From the NCBI GenBank assembly GCA_963972525.1, contig CAXAUZ010000001.1, forward strand, positions 62,001 through 126,000: a stretch of DNA of 64,000 nt, given 5' to 3'. The notes under the pieces are model-generated. The model had not been told where the DNA came from, did not search any database, and saw nothing but the letters and a program-made list of their open reading frames with translations. A program made the position numbers and the translations under genes. Origin of the DNA: Salinilacustrithrix sp003476595 (lineage in GTDB: Bacteria > Actinomycetota > Acidimicrobiia > Acidimicrobiales > Salinilacustritrichaceae). Positions 33,895-41,322 of the stretch are shown here, piece by piece. Position 1 is the first letter of the stretch. Every line of letters starts with the position of its first letter.

Positions 33895-36123
33895 ATGCGT
33901 TGGTGGCTGCAGACGATGGCACGGGCGGTCGAGCGCCGTCCGGGGATCACCCTGACCTTCCTCGCCGTCATGACCGTGGTGCTCGGCGGCTTCGCCGCCG
34001 GCCAGACCACCGACACCGAGCTGACCTCGTTCGCCCCCGACAGCGAGCTGGCCGACGCCTTCGACCGGATCCAGGAGGACTTCGCCACCGGCGGGGCCCG
34101 CGTCCAGGTCGTCGTGGATGCCGGTCCTGGCGGCAACGTGCTCGACCCCGCCGGGATCGAGGCCGCCGAGCAGGTCGAGGCCGTCGTCCGGGCCAGCGAC
34201 ACCCCCCTCGCCGACGGCCCGCGCGGCGTCGCCTCCTTCGCCGCGGCCGTGCAGGCCGACGGGGTCTCCCCCGCCGCGGCCAGCCTCCTCTCGCGCGACC
34301 TCGATCCGGCCACCGCCACCGCCCGGGCCGGGCTCGTCGTCGTCGAGCTCGACCCCGCCCTGCCCGACGCCGACGCCCAGGAAGCGACCCTCGAGCTCGC
34401 CGAGCAGCTGGAGGTCGTCGACGTGGCCGGCATCGACGTGGACCCCTTCGGCACCGCCATCCTCAGCGATGCCCTGCAGGCGGAGTCCGAGGACGAGATG
34501 CCCCGGCTGCTCAGCCTCTCCCTGTTCCTGATCGTCGCCATCCTCTTCCTGCAGTTCCGCACCGTCAGCGACGTCGTCCTCGGCTTCGTCGGCCTCATCG
34601 TCACGATCACCTGGATGTTCGGCTTCGCCGTCGTCCTCGGCCCCGACAACCTCGGCCTGGTCGGCAACTTCACCCAGATCTCCACGATCGTCCCGGTGCT
34701 GCTCATCGGTCTCGGCATCGACTACGCCATCCACCTCACGTCCCGGTACCGGGAGGAGCAGCGCCACGGGCTCACCCCGCCCGATGCCGCCGCGATGGCC
34801 GTGCGCACCGTCGGCGGCGCCCTGGTGCTGGCCACGCTGACCACGGTGGTCGGGTTCCTCACCAACCTCGTGTCCCCGCTGCCCCCGATCGCCGACTTCG
34901 GCGTGTTCACCGCCGTCGGCGTGACCTCGGCCCTCGTGGTCATGACCCTGCTCGTCCCCAGCGCCCGCCGCCTCCTCGACGACCGTCCCCGGGCGCTCGC
35001 CCGGGCCACCCGCCGTCGCCGGCGCGAGCGCAGCGGCACGAACGGGCTGGCCGCCTTCATGGGTCGCACGGCCGCCGTCGCCGAACGGGCCCCTCGGCTC
35101 ACCCTCGCCATCGCCCTCGTGGTCACCGTCGTCGCCGGTGGTGCCGGCAGCCAGATCGAGACCTCGTTCAGCCAGGACGACTTCGTGCCGGCCGACTCCG
35201 AGCCCGGCATGCTCATCGACAAGCTCGACACCCTCTTCGGCGGCGACCTGTCCGAGTCCACGTTCGTGCTGATCGACGGCGACGTCACCGACGCCGAGCT
35301 GGCCGGCGCCATCGCCGAGGCGCCCGAGCTGCTCGCCGGCGTTGAGGACGTGCGGGCCCAGGGCGGCGCGGCCCAGGTCAGCCGGCTGCCCGACACCGGA
35401 CCGGACGTGGCCGCCCTGATGATCGCGACGACCGCCGGCCAGGACCGGGCCGAGGCGCTGGCCGGGGACCTCGACGCTGCGCTCGCCCCCATCCGCGACG
35501 CCGGGGGCTCGACCACCGTCGTGTCCGAGTCCCTGGTGCTGGACGAGACCCTCGATGCCCTCACCGCCAGCCAGACCCAGGGCATCGCCATCACCCTGCT
35601 CGGCGCCCTGACGCTGCTCATCGCCTACTTCGGCGTGGTGGAGCGCAAGCCGCTGCTCGGGGCCATCACCATGGTCCCCTCCATCGCCGTCGTCGGCTGG
35701 GTGCTCGGCACGATGGTGCTGCTCGACATCAGCTTCAACGTGCTCACCGCCATGGTGGCGTCGCTCGCCATCGGCATCGGCGTGCCCTTCGGCATCCACG
35801 TCACCCACCGGTTCATGGAGGACCGGCGCCGCTACGACACCATCGACGAGGCCATCCGCCAGACCGTCACCCACACCGGTGGCGCCATGGCGGGGTCGGC
35901 GGCCACCACCGCCGCCGGCTTCGGCGTCCTGGCCTTCGCCTCGCTGCTGCCGATGCAGCAGTTCGGCATCATCGTGGCCGTCACCATCGTGTACTCGCTG
36001 CTCGCGTCGGTGCTGATCCAGCCGTCGTGCCTCAAGCTGTGGGGCGAGTGGCGGGTGCGCCGGGGCGAGCAGGCCGAGCTCCACGAGCACGAGGAGCGCC
36101 GGGTGCTCGAGCCCGTCGGGTAG
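33895..36123 (+). CDS. MMPL/RND-family transporter
   Basis: A 742-residue inner-membrane exporter with twofold internal repeat: each half has one N-terminal membrane helix, a periplasmic domain and a bundle of about five helices. The first sterol-sensing-like block reads STIVPVLLIGLGIDYAIHLT (about 262-281), the second VASLAIGIGVPFGIHVTHRF; the Asp of GIDYA in the first half is replaced by GVPFG in the second. Family members move lipids, hydrophobic compounds or drugs using proton motive force. It is controlled, most likely, by the divergent TetR. The substrate is unknown; it is not an MmpL lipid cluster. Confidence 0.9.
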   Translation: MRWWLQTMARAVERRPGITLTFLAVMTVVLGGFAAGQTTDTELTSFAPDSELADAFDRIQEDFATGGARVQVVVDAGPGGNVLDPAGIEAAEQVEAVVRASDTPLADGPRGVASFAAAVQADGVSPAAASLLSRDLDPATATARAGLVVVELDPALPDADAQEATLELAEQLEVVDVAGIDVDPFGTAILSDALQAESEDEMPRLLSLSLFLIVAILFLQFRTVSDVVLGFVGLIVTITWMFGFAVVLGPDNLGLVGNFTQISTIVPVLLIGLGIDYAIHLTSRYREEQRHGLTPPDAAAMAVRTVGGALVLATLTTVVGFLTNLVSPLPPIADFGVFTAVGVTSALVVMTLLVPSARRLLDDRPRALARATRRRRRERSGTNGLAAFMGRTAAVAERAPRLTLAIALVVTVVAGGAGSQIETSFSQDDFVPADSEPGMLIDKLDTLFGGDLSESTFVLIDGDVTDAELAGAIAEAPELLAGVEDVRAQGGAAQVSRLPDTGPDVAALMIATTAGQDRAEALAGDLDAALAPIRDAGGSTTVVSESLVLDETLDALTASQTQGIAITLLGALTLLIAYFGVVERKPLLGAITMVPSIAVVGWVLGTMVLLDISFNVLTAMVASLAIGIGVPFGIHVTHRFMEDRRRYDTIDEAIRQTVTHTGGAMAGSAATTAAGFGVLAFASLLPMQQFGIIVAVTIVYSLLASVLIQPSCLKLWGEWRVRRGEQAELHEHEERRVLEPVG

Positions 36124-36131
36124 ACCCCGGC

Positions 36132-36153
36132 TTCTGGCAGCGGCTGCGGAACG
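36132..36153 (+). repeat. Dispersed repeat family A, copy 3
   Basis: TTCTGGCAGCGGCTGCGGAA + CG, identical (over 24 bp with the following CG) to the reverse complement of the right arm at 20392-20415. It lies between the stops of two convergent genes (MMPL and the nucleosidase). Confidence 0.8.
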
Positions 36154-36159
36154 CGCCGC

Positions 36160-36705
36160 TCAGAGGTGCTCGGCCACGACCTCAGCGATGAGCCGGGCGG
36201 TGCGGTCGGCCTCCGCCTTCCACGACCGGGCCGCGTCCTCCGACGCGGTGTCGGAGACGACCTTGACCATGCGGCACTCGACGTCGGCCGCGGCGCAGGC
36301 CCGGGCGACGGCGAAGCCCTCCATGTCGACCAGGTGGGCGCGCTCGGCCAGGGCGAGGCGCACGGTCGGGTCGGAGACGAAGGCGTCGCCGGTGGCGAGG
36401 GTGGTCAGCTCCCCCGCGTCGAGCACGATCTCGCCGACGCTGTCCTCCCCGGTGAGGGTGCGCAGGAAGGCGTGGTCGACGTCGTGCTCCAGCACCCGGC
36501 CGATCCGGTGCGCCCCCTCGAGCCCGTCCCGCAGCGCGCCGGCCGTGCCGACGTTGAGCACGAACGAGGGCCGGTGCTCGGCGATGGCCCGGGTCACCGC
36601 GACGGCGGCGGACACCTTGCCGATGCCGGTGAGCACGACGTCGAGCCCCCGCAGGTGGGCGGCCTCGGTCCCGATGGCGACCACGACCAAGGGCGCCCCG
36701 GTCAT
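36160..36705 (-). CDS. 5'-methylthioadenosine/S-adenosylhomocysteine nucleosidase-like protein
   Basis: A 181-residue PNP/UDP-phosphorylase-fold nucleosidase: VVVAIGTEAAHLRGLDVVLT at the start, SFVLNVGTAGALRDGLEG for the phosphate/ribose site, LVDMEGFAVARACA with the ribose-binding Met-Glu, and VVSDTASEDAARSW with the catalytic Asp. Family members hydrolyse MTA/SAH to adenine and the thio-sugar. It is shorter than E. coli MtnN (about 230), mainly through a shorter N-terminus. Its ATG overlaps the stop of apt, which converts adenine to AMP, so the pair forms an adenine-salvage operon. A futalosine hydrolase role is a less likely alternative. Confidence 0.8.
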   Translation of the reverse strand: MTGAPLVVVAIGTEAAHLRGLDVVLTGIGKVSAAVAVTRAIAEHRPSFVLNVGTAGALRDGLEGAHRIGRVLEHDVDHAFLRTLTGEDSVGEIVLDAGELTTLATGDAFVSDPTVRLALAERAHLVDMEGFAVARACAAADVECRMVKVVSDTASEDAARSWKAEADRTARLIAEVVAEHL

Positions 36706-37229
36706 CGGTAGGTGAGCAGCGACACGTGCTCGTGCCCGGCCAGCCGGGCCGCGCCGTCGAGGAAGGCGAGCTCGATGACGAAGCCGAGTCCGACGACGGT
36801 CGCGCCCGAGCGCTCGACCAGCGCCACCGTGGCCGCTGCCGTCCCGCCGGTGGCGATCACGTCGTCGATGACGAGGACCCGGTCGTCGGCGCCGACGGCG
36901 TCGGCGTGGATCTCCAGCCGGTCGGTGCCGTACTCCAGGGCGTACTCCTCGGAGTCCGTCGCCCGCGGCAGCTTGCCCGGCTTGCGCACGGGCACGAACC
37001 CGGCGCCGAGGTGCAGGGCGACCGGCGCGCCGATGAGGAACCCGCGGGCCTCCATGCCCACCACCTTCGTGATCCCCCGCCCGGCGAAGGGCTCGGCCAG
37101 GGAGCGCACGGCGTAGGCGAACCCGGCCGGATCGGCGAGCAGCGGGGTGATGTCCTTGAAGACGACGCCGGGCTCGGGCCAGTCGGGGACGTCACGGATG
37201 TGGGGTTCGAGGTGCACCGATGCCGACAC
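36702..37229 (-). CDS. apt: Adenine phosphoribosyltransferase
   Basis: A 175-residue type I phosphoribosyltransferase making AMP from adenine and PRPP. Family markers: HIRDVPDWPEPGVVFKDITP (about 9-28), VVGMEARGFLIGAPVALHLG, VRKPGKLPRAT, and the PRPP loop VLVIDDVIATGGTAAATVAL. The GTG at 37229 is chosen because a TACATT box ends exactly 7 nt upstream and the family N-terminus begins here; the open frame continues much further upstream but only as a shadow. It overlaps the following nucleosidase gene by 4 bp. Confidence 0.94.
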   Translation of the reverse strand: MSASVHLEPHIRDVPDWPEPGVVFKDITPLLADPAGFAYAVRSLAEPFAGRGITKVVGMEARGFLIGAPVALHLGAGFVPVRKPGKLPRATDSEEYALEYGTDRLEIHADAVGADDRVLVIDDVIATGGTAAATVALVERSGATVVGLGFVIELAFLDGAARLAGHEHVSLLTYR

Positions 37230-37236
37230 CGGAGGC

Positions 37237-37242
37237 AATGTA
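37237..37242 (-). promoter_or_regulatory. -10 box of apt-nucleosidase operon (leaderless type)
   Basis: Minus-strand TACATT, 7 nt before the GTG start of apt. Confidence 0.5.
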
Positions 37243-37265
37243 CGGGACCCGCCCGACCCCGAACG

Positions 37266-37937
37266 ATGGAGCCCGTCGATGCCGAAGGCCGCCGACCTGT
37301 GACGCTCACCGGCCTCGAGCCCGAGCTGGAGCGGGCCCTGGACCTGGCCGGCGTGCTCGTGTTCGCCCTGTCGGGGGCGTCGCTCGCCGCCCGCCGGCAC
37401 TTCGACCTCGTCGGCATCCTCGTCCTCGCCACCGTCACCGGCCTCGGTGGCGGCATCCTGCGCGACACCCTGCTCGGCCAGCTCCCGCCCGTCGCGCTGC
37501 GCGACCAGCTCTACCTGGCCGTGCCCCTGGTGGCGACGGCCTTCGTGCTCGTCGCCCACCACCTGGTGGAGCGGATGCACCGGCCCGTGCTCGCCTTCGA
37601 CGCCGCCGGGCTCGGCCTGTTCTGCGTGGTCGGCTCGGCCAAGGCCCTCGACGCCGGCCTCGGGGTGCTCCCCTCGGTCCTGCTCGGCACCATGACCGCG
37701 GTGGGCGGCGGGGTCATCCGCGACGTCCTGGCCCGGGAGGTCCCCACCGTCTTCAAGGCCGACAGCGCCCTCTACGCGATCCCGGCGACCCTCGGCGCCG
37801 CCGCCACGGCCGCGGTGTGGTCCCAGGACGCGCTCGACGCGCCCCAGGCCGGCGCCATCGCCGCCGCGGTGCTGGTGGTGCGCCTCCTCGCCATCCGCCG
37901 GGGCTGGCGGGCTCCCACCGCCAAGCGCCGCGGCTGA
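37266..37937 (+). CDS. TRIC/UPF0126-family cation channel-like membrane protein
   Basis: A 223-residue polytopic membrane protein with about seven helices and internal duplication: two glycine-rich re-entrant motifs, ATVTGLGGGILRDTLLGQLP and GTMTAVGGGVIRDVLAREVP, mark the two halves of the UPF0126 (YadS/YicG-like) family. These are bacterial relatives of trimeric intracellular cation channels; physiological substrates are poorly known (glycine has been suggested for YicG-like proteins). The start is either ATG 37266 or GTG 37299, the latter just before the first conserved region. Divergent from apt by 36 bp. Confidence 0.85.
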   Translation: MEPVDAEGRRPVTLTGLEPELERALDLAGVLVFALSGASLAARRHFDLVGILVLATVTGLGGGILRDTLLGQLPPVALRDQLYLAVPLVATAFVLVAHHLVERMHRPVLAFDAAGLGLFCVVGSAKALDAGLGVLPSVLLGTMTAVGGGVIRDVLAREVPTVFKADSALYAIPATLGAAATAAVWSQDALDAPQAGAIAAAVLVVRLLAIRRGWRAPTAKRRG

Positions 37938-37962
37938 CCGTCCCGGTCGCCGCGCGCACGCC

Positions 37963-38006
37963 GAGACAAACCTTCACGATCCACCGTATACTGCAAAGGT
38001 ATACCT
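37963..38006 (+). promoter_or_regulatory. Promoter and palindromic operator of the HTH/Fic pair
   Basis: GAGACA (37963-37968), 18-bp spacer, TATACT (37987-37992). GTATAC occurs at 37986-37991 and again at 37999-38004 within the perfect palindrome AGGTATACCT (37997-38006), spaced 13 bp centre to centre. The sites overlap the -10 and the start of transcription, as expected for autorepression by the HTH protein. The region is clearly less GC-rich than its surroundings. Confidence 0.6.
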
Positions 38007-38064
38007 ATTCGGTAGTGCACGTCGCGCGTAGGCAAACCTTGTCGGACGTGGAAGGTGGAGATCG

Positions 38065-38508
38065 ATGGACCGGTCGAAGGCGAGGACAGCGCTCGAGCGA
38101 GATCTCCGTCGCCACCGTGACGCTCCCACGACGCCTCCTCGCAGCGGATGGATCCGCGCCATTCGCGACGCCCTCGGGATGTCTACCCGTGAGCTCGCCA
38201 GACGGGCCGACCTCTCCGCAGCGCGCATCAGCCAGATCGAGAAGGCCGAACGTGATCGCTCGCTGACCTTGGCCAACCTCGAGCGGATCGCCGACGCCCT
38301 CGGCTGCCGGGTCGAGTACGTGCTGGTCCCCCACCAGCCGCTCGACGACATCGTCTGGCAACAGGCTCGCCAGAAGGCGGCAGAAGAGGTCGCGAGCGTC
38401 GACCACACGATGGCGCTCGAGGATCAGCGACCGGAGGTCGAATCGACGCGCCAACGGATCGACGAGTTGGCGCGGCAGCTCGTCGACAAGCGCGGGCTGT
38501 GGTCGTGA
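38065..38508 (+). CDS. Mobile mystery protein A (HTH XRE-type)
   Basis: A 147-residue DNA-binding protein. A basic N-terminus leads to the XRE helix-turn-helix ALGMSTRELARRADLSAARI then SQIEKAERDRSLTLANLERI (about 37-76), and CRVEYVLVPHQPLDDIVWQQ follows, which is characteristic of the 'mobile mystery protein A' family. Members are always paired with a Fic-domain protein B and tend to occur on mobile elements. Ribosome site GAAGGTGGAG precedes the ATG. The stop overlaps the start of protein B, and the pair resembles a toxin-antitoxin unit with autoregulation. Lower local GC hints at horizontal transfer. Confidence 0.85.
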   Translation: MDRSKARTALERDLRRHRDAPTTPPRSGWIRAIRDALGMSTRELARRADLSAARISQIEKAERDRSLTLANLERIADALGCRVEYVLVPHQPLDDIVWQQARQKAAEEVASVDHTMALEDQRPEVESTRQRIDELARQLVDKRGLWS

Positions 38509-39095
38509 CCGACCCGCTCCTCGACGTCGGCGACGGCAACACGCCGCTGGACGATGACGAGGCAGACGGACTGAAGCCAACGTGGGTTCGAACGCGCGGC
38601 GACCTCAACGATGCCGAGCGCGACAACATCCTCGACGCCCGGCGCTCCCTTCGCTCCGCCACGGTCGACGAGGTCCTCGACGACCTGTGGCTCCGCCAAC
38701 TCCACCAACGCATGTTCGGAGACGTCTGGACGTGGGCAGGCCGGTACCGCACCACGCTCCGGAACATCGGCATCGACCCGGCGCTCATCGCCGGCGCCGT
38801 GCGCTCCCTCACCGACGACTGCCGCTTGTGGGTCGAGCACGACCAACCCGCCGTGGCCGTCGCGCGCTTCCACCATCGACTCGTCGCAATCCATCCGTTT
38901 CCCAACGGCAACGGGCGCCACTCGCGCGCAGCCGCCGACTACCTGGCCGGCGCGCTCGCCGTCGTTCCGCCGACCTGGGGATCGGCCTCGGGCCTCGACG
39001 TCGATTCGCTTCGGGCCAGCTACCTGTCCGCGCTGCGAGCCGCAGACCGCGACGGTGACGACCTCGACCGCCTCGTGTCTTTCATGTGGTCCTAG
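38505..39095 (+). CDS. Mobile mystery protein B (Fic family)
   Basis: A 196-residue Fic-domain protein. It starts with DPLLDVGDGNTPLDDDEADG and contains HQRMFGDVWTWAGRYRTTLR and the Fic active-site motif ARFHHRLVAIHPFPNGNGRH (about 121-140). Fic enzymes transfer AMP or similar groups to hydroxyl side chains of target proteins. The canonical motif HPFx(D/E)GNGRxxR has Asn at the metal-binding acidic position here, which I believe is common in this family but should be checked. GTG 38505 overlaps the stop of protein A (GTGA); GTG 38499 is an alternative. Confidence 0.87.
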   Translation: MTDPLLDVGDGNTPLDDDEADGLKPTWVRTRGDLNDAERDNILDARRSLRSATVDEVLDDLWLRQLHQRMFGDVWTWAGRYRTTLRNIGIDPALIAGAVRSLTDDCRLWVEHDQPAVAVARFHHRLVAIHPFPNGNGRHSRAAADYLAGALAVVPPTWGSASGLDVDSLRASYLSALRAADRDGDDLDRLVSFMWS

Positions 39096-39214
39096 GACCG
39101 GGACGGGCAGCTCAACCTTCGTCGTCCTCGTGGTGGAGCACGGTTCATCGGTCCGCCGCTGCCGAGCCGAGCTCGTTCGACCGATTCCGAAGGTTGGGTC
39201 CATGACCCGTGATG

Positions 39215-39301
39215 TGGTGTCGGAGGGGGGACTTGAACCCCCACGCCCTTGCGGGCACTAGCCCCTCAAGCTAGCGCGTCTGCCAATTCCGCCACTCCGA
39301 C
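39215..39301 (-). tRNA. tRNA-Leu (anticodon GAG)
   Basis: 87 nt on the minus strand including an encoded 3' CCA. A 7-bp acceptor stem (GTCGGAG with CTCCGAC), the D-arm GCGGAATTGGCAGACGC, and an anticodon stem CTAGC/GCTAG enclosing TTGAGGG give anticodon GAG. A long variable arm (TGCCCGCAAGGGC), typical of type II tRNAs, and a GGTTCAAGTCC T-loop follow. It reads codons CUC/CUU. Its 3' end faces the mobile mystery gene pair. Confidence 0.96.
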
Positions 39302-39376
39302 GTGTCCGTCCGGGAGCACCCGGGCGGAGGCGACACAATACCAACGGCTGGTCCCGGGACCACATCCGCCGCCGGC

Positions 39377-40969
39377 TCAGGAACCCGGGAAGGTCACGCC
39401 GGCGACGTCGATGCTGCCGTCGGCCCGCACGTGCAGGCCCCGGACCTGTTCGCGCACGACGGCGACCGTGCGCAGCTGGGCCAGGGGCACGACCGGCACG
39501 TCGGCGAGCACGGCCGCTTCGATCTCCCGCCAGCGGGCCACCCGGACGGCCGGGTCGGGCTCGGCCCGGGCCGCGGCGATGGCGGCGTCGACGAGGCCCT
39601 GGCCGTAGGCGGCCAGGTTGTCGGGCGACGAGGACTGCCAGGCCAGCAGGTGCGACGCCGGCGTCAGGCCGACGCCGAGGGTGCTGTACAGGAACAGCTG
39701 GTGCTGGCGGGTCGCCAGGGTGGCCTCGTAGGTGGTCGGGTCCAGCGACGACGGCGCCAGCTCCACGCCGGCCGCACCGAGCTGCTCGCTCAGCACGCCC
39801 GCCACGGCGCGGTGGGTGGCCGAGTCGTCGGTGAGCAGGGTCACCGGCGGCGGTGGGCCCTCCGGGAAGGCCTGGGCGACGATCTGGCGGGCCCGCTCCA
39901 CGTCCGGGCCGCAGAAGCCGACGCACTCCCCCGCCGCACCCGCGACCCCGGCGGGCACCAGGCCCCGCAGCGGCTGCGCGGTGGGACCGAAGACCGCCTC
40001 GGTGAGGGTGGCCCGGTCGATCGCCAGCGAGATGGCCTGGCGCAGCGGCGCTCGGGCCAGCGGCTCCGCATTGGGGTTCACGCCGAGCAGCAGGGTGGCG
40101 TGGAACGGGACGAGCCCGCCGAGGCCGAACTCGGTGCCGGCGTCGCCGAGGCGGTCGACCGGAACGGGCGACCAGTCGAGCTCGCCGGCCGACATGGCGT
40201 CGTAGGCGGCGGCGTCGTCGGGGAAGAGCCGCAGCTCGATCGTGTCCGGACCCTCGCCCCGCCGGCGCTCCAGCACGAGCCGGTCCGGTGCGGTGACCTC
40301 CACGTCGTGGGCGCCCGAGGGGTTGAGCGGGGCGCCGACGGCGGTGGGCAGCAGGTCCCGGTCCACGATGCCGTACAGGGGCGAGGCCAGCACCTCGGGG
40401 AGCACGGCCGAGGGGGCGGCGAGGCCGATGTCGATCGTGCGGGGATCGACGGCGGTGATGGCGGCCACGTCCTCGAGCGCGATGGCGGCGAGGGAGGCGC
40501 CGCCCTGGGACCGGACCCGGTCGAGGGATGCGACCACGTCGTCGGCGGTGATCGGCGTCCCGTCGCCGAAGGTGGCGTCCTCGCCGAGGGTGAACCGCCA
40601 CAGGGTGCGGTCCTCGTTGGCGTCGAAGCTGGCCAGGCCGGGTTGGGGGCGACCCTCGCCGTCGACCTCGGTCAGGGTGTCGTGGACCAGGTCGACCAGG
40701 ATCATCGACGAGACGCTGGCCGGCGAGATGGCGGCCGGGTCGAGCGACATGGGCCCGGCCAGGCCGAGCCGCAGCACGTCGCCGCCTTCGTCCGCGCCCT
40801 CGGTCGGCTCCTCCCCGTCGGCCGGGCGGCCCTCATCGGCGGTGGTCGACGGGCCAGCCGTCGAGCTCGGGCCTTCCGCCCGCTCGAGGTCGCCGCCGTC
40901 GGACGAGCACGCGCCGGCGAGCAGCAGCAGCGCCGTCAGGATCTGGAGGGGGCGCGGCAGCGGACGCAC
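39377..40969 (-). CDS. ABC transporter substrate-binding lipoprotein, family 5 (peptide type)
   Basis: A 530-residue SBP_bac_5 protein. The signal peptide ends with lipobox LLAGAC (Cys near 21), followed by a Ser/Thr/Glu-rich linker to about residue 64. The binding domain begins LRLGLAGPMSLDPAAISPAS and has the family motifs ATFGDGTPITADDVVASLDR and APLRQAISLAIDRATL. It would deliver oligopeptides or related solutes to a permease, but no permease gene is adjacent; it may use the Dpp-type system 4-7 kb upstream. GTG start at 40969, 16 nt after the secG stop, so it may be co-transcribed with secG. Confidence 0.85.
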   Translation of the reverse strand: MRPLPRPLQILTALLLLAGACSSDGGDLERAEGPSSTAGPSTTADEGRPADGEEPTEGADEGGDVLRLGLAGPMSLDPAAISPASVSSMILVDLVHDTLTEVDGEGRPQPGLASFDANEDRTLWRFTLGEDATFGDGTPITADDVVASLDRVRSQGGASLAAIALEDVAAITAVDPRTIDIGLAAPSAVLPEVLASPLYGIVDRDLLPTAVGAPLNPSGAHDVEVTAPDRLVLERRRGEGPDTIELRLFPDDAAAYDAMSAGELDWSPVPVDRLGDAGTEFGLGGLVPFHATLLLGVNPNAEPLARAPLRQAISLAIDRATLTEAVFGPTAQPLRGLVPAGVAGAAGECVGFCGPDVERARQIVAQAFPEGPPPPVTLLTDDSATHRAVAGVLSEQLGAAGVELAPSSLDPTTYEATLATRQHQLFLYSTLGVGLTPASHLLAWQSSSPDNLAAYGQGLVDAAIAAARAEPDPAVRVARWREIEAAVLADVPVVPLAQLRTVAVVREQVRGLHVRADGSIDVAGVTFPGS

Positions 40970-40985
40970 CGGCCCGACCCGGGAC

Positions 40986-41216
40986 TCAGTCGAGGATCAG
41001 GGCCAAGCCGACGGTGGTGAACACGAACCCGACGGCGACCACGATCGTGATGCGGTCGAGGTTCTTCTCCATCACCGTCGAACCGCCGGCTGCGGCGCCG
41101 ACGCCGCCACCGAACATGTCCGAGAGGCCACCGCCCTTGCCGGAGTGCAGCAGGACGAGCCCGATGAGGGCCAGCGCCTGGCTCACGTGGATGGTGGTGA
41201 CGATGATCTTCAGCAT
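40986..41216 (-). CDS. secG: Preprotein translocase subunit SecG
   Basis: A 76-residue two-helix membrane protein assisting SecYE in protein export. Helix 1 (about 3-23) is followed by the glycine-rich loop LHSGKGGGLSDMFGGG, then EKNLDRITIVVAVGFVFTTV starts helix 2, as in other SecG proteins. A ribosome site CTCCTCGG-like region and a TACGCT box (41250-41255, minus strand) lie upstream. In most actinobacteria secG directly follows tpiA; here a dipeptide ABC operon of about 8 kb separates them. Confidence 0.93.
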   Translation of the reverse strand: MLKIIVTTIHVSQALALIGLVLLHSGKGGGLSDMFGGGVGAAAGGSTVMEKNLDRITIVVAVGFVFTTVGLALILD

Positions 41217-41286
41217 CGGTCCGAGGAGTGTCGGGGACAGGAACGAACGAGCGTACCAGCGAGGCCCGGGCGGCCACGATCCCCCA

Positions 41287-41314
41287 GGTGCGACAGGGGA
41301 ACTGCCAGTTCGAG
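41287..41314 (+). repeat. Dispersed repeat family B, copy 4
   Basis: GGTGCGACAGGGGAACTGCC followed by AGTTCGAG. It contains the odd palindrome GAACTGCCAGTTC. It lies 9 nt beyond the stop of the second dipeptide-binding lipoprotein, between that gene and secG. Confidence 0.6.
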
Positions 41315-41322
41315 AGAGGGGT

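Noticed and set aside
34118..34531. Alternative-frame protein within the MMPL gene
   Set aside because: Pro/Ser/Arg-rich shadow of the MMPL reading frame with no ribosome site or family match.
36247..36256. GGTGTCGGAG matching the 3' end of tRNA-Leu, as a possible att duplicate bounding the mobile mystery pair
   Set aside because: Only 10 bp are shared and the match lies within the coding sequence of the nucleosidase (encoding SDT). No integrase or longer direct repeat exists, so chance is the simpler explanation.
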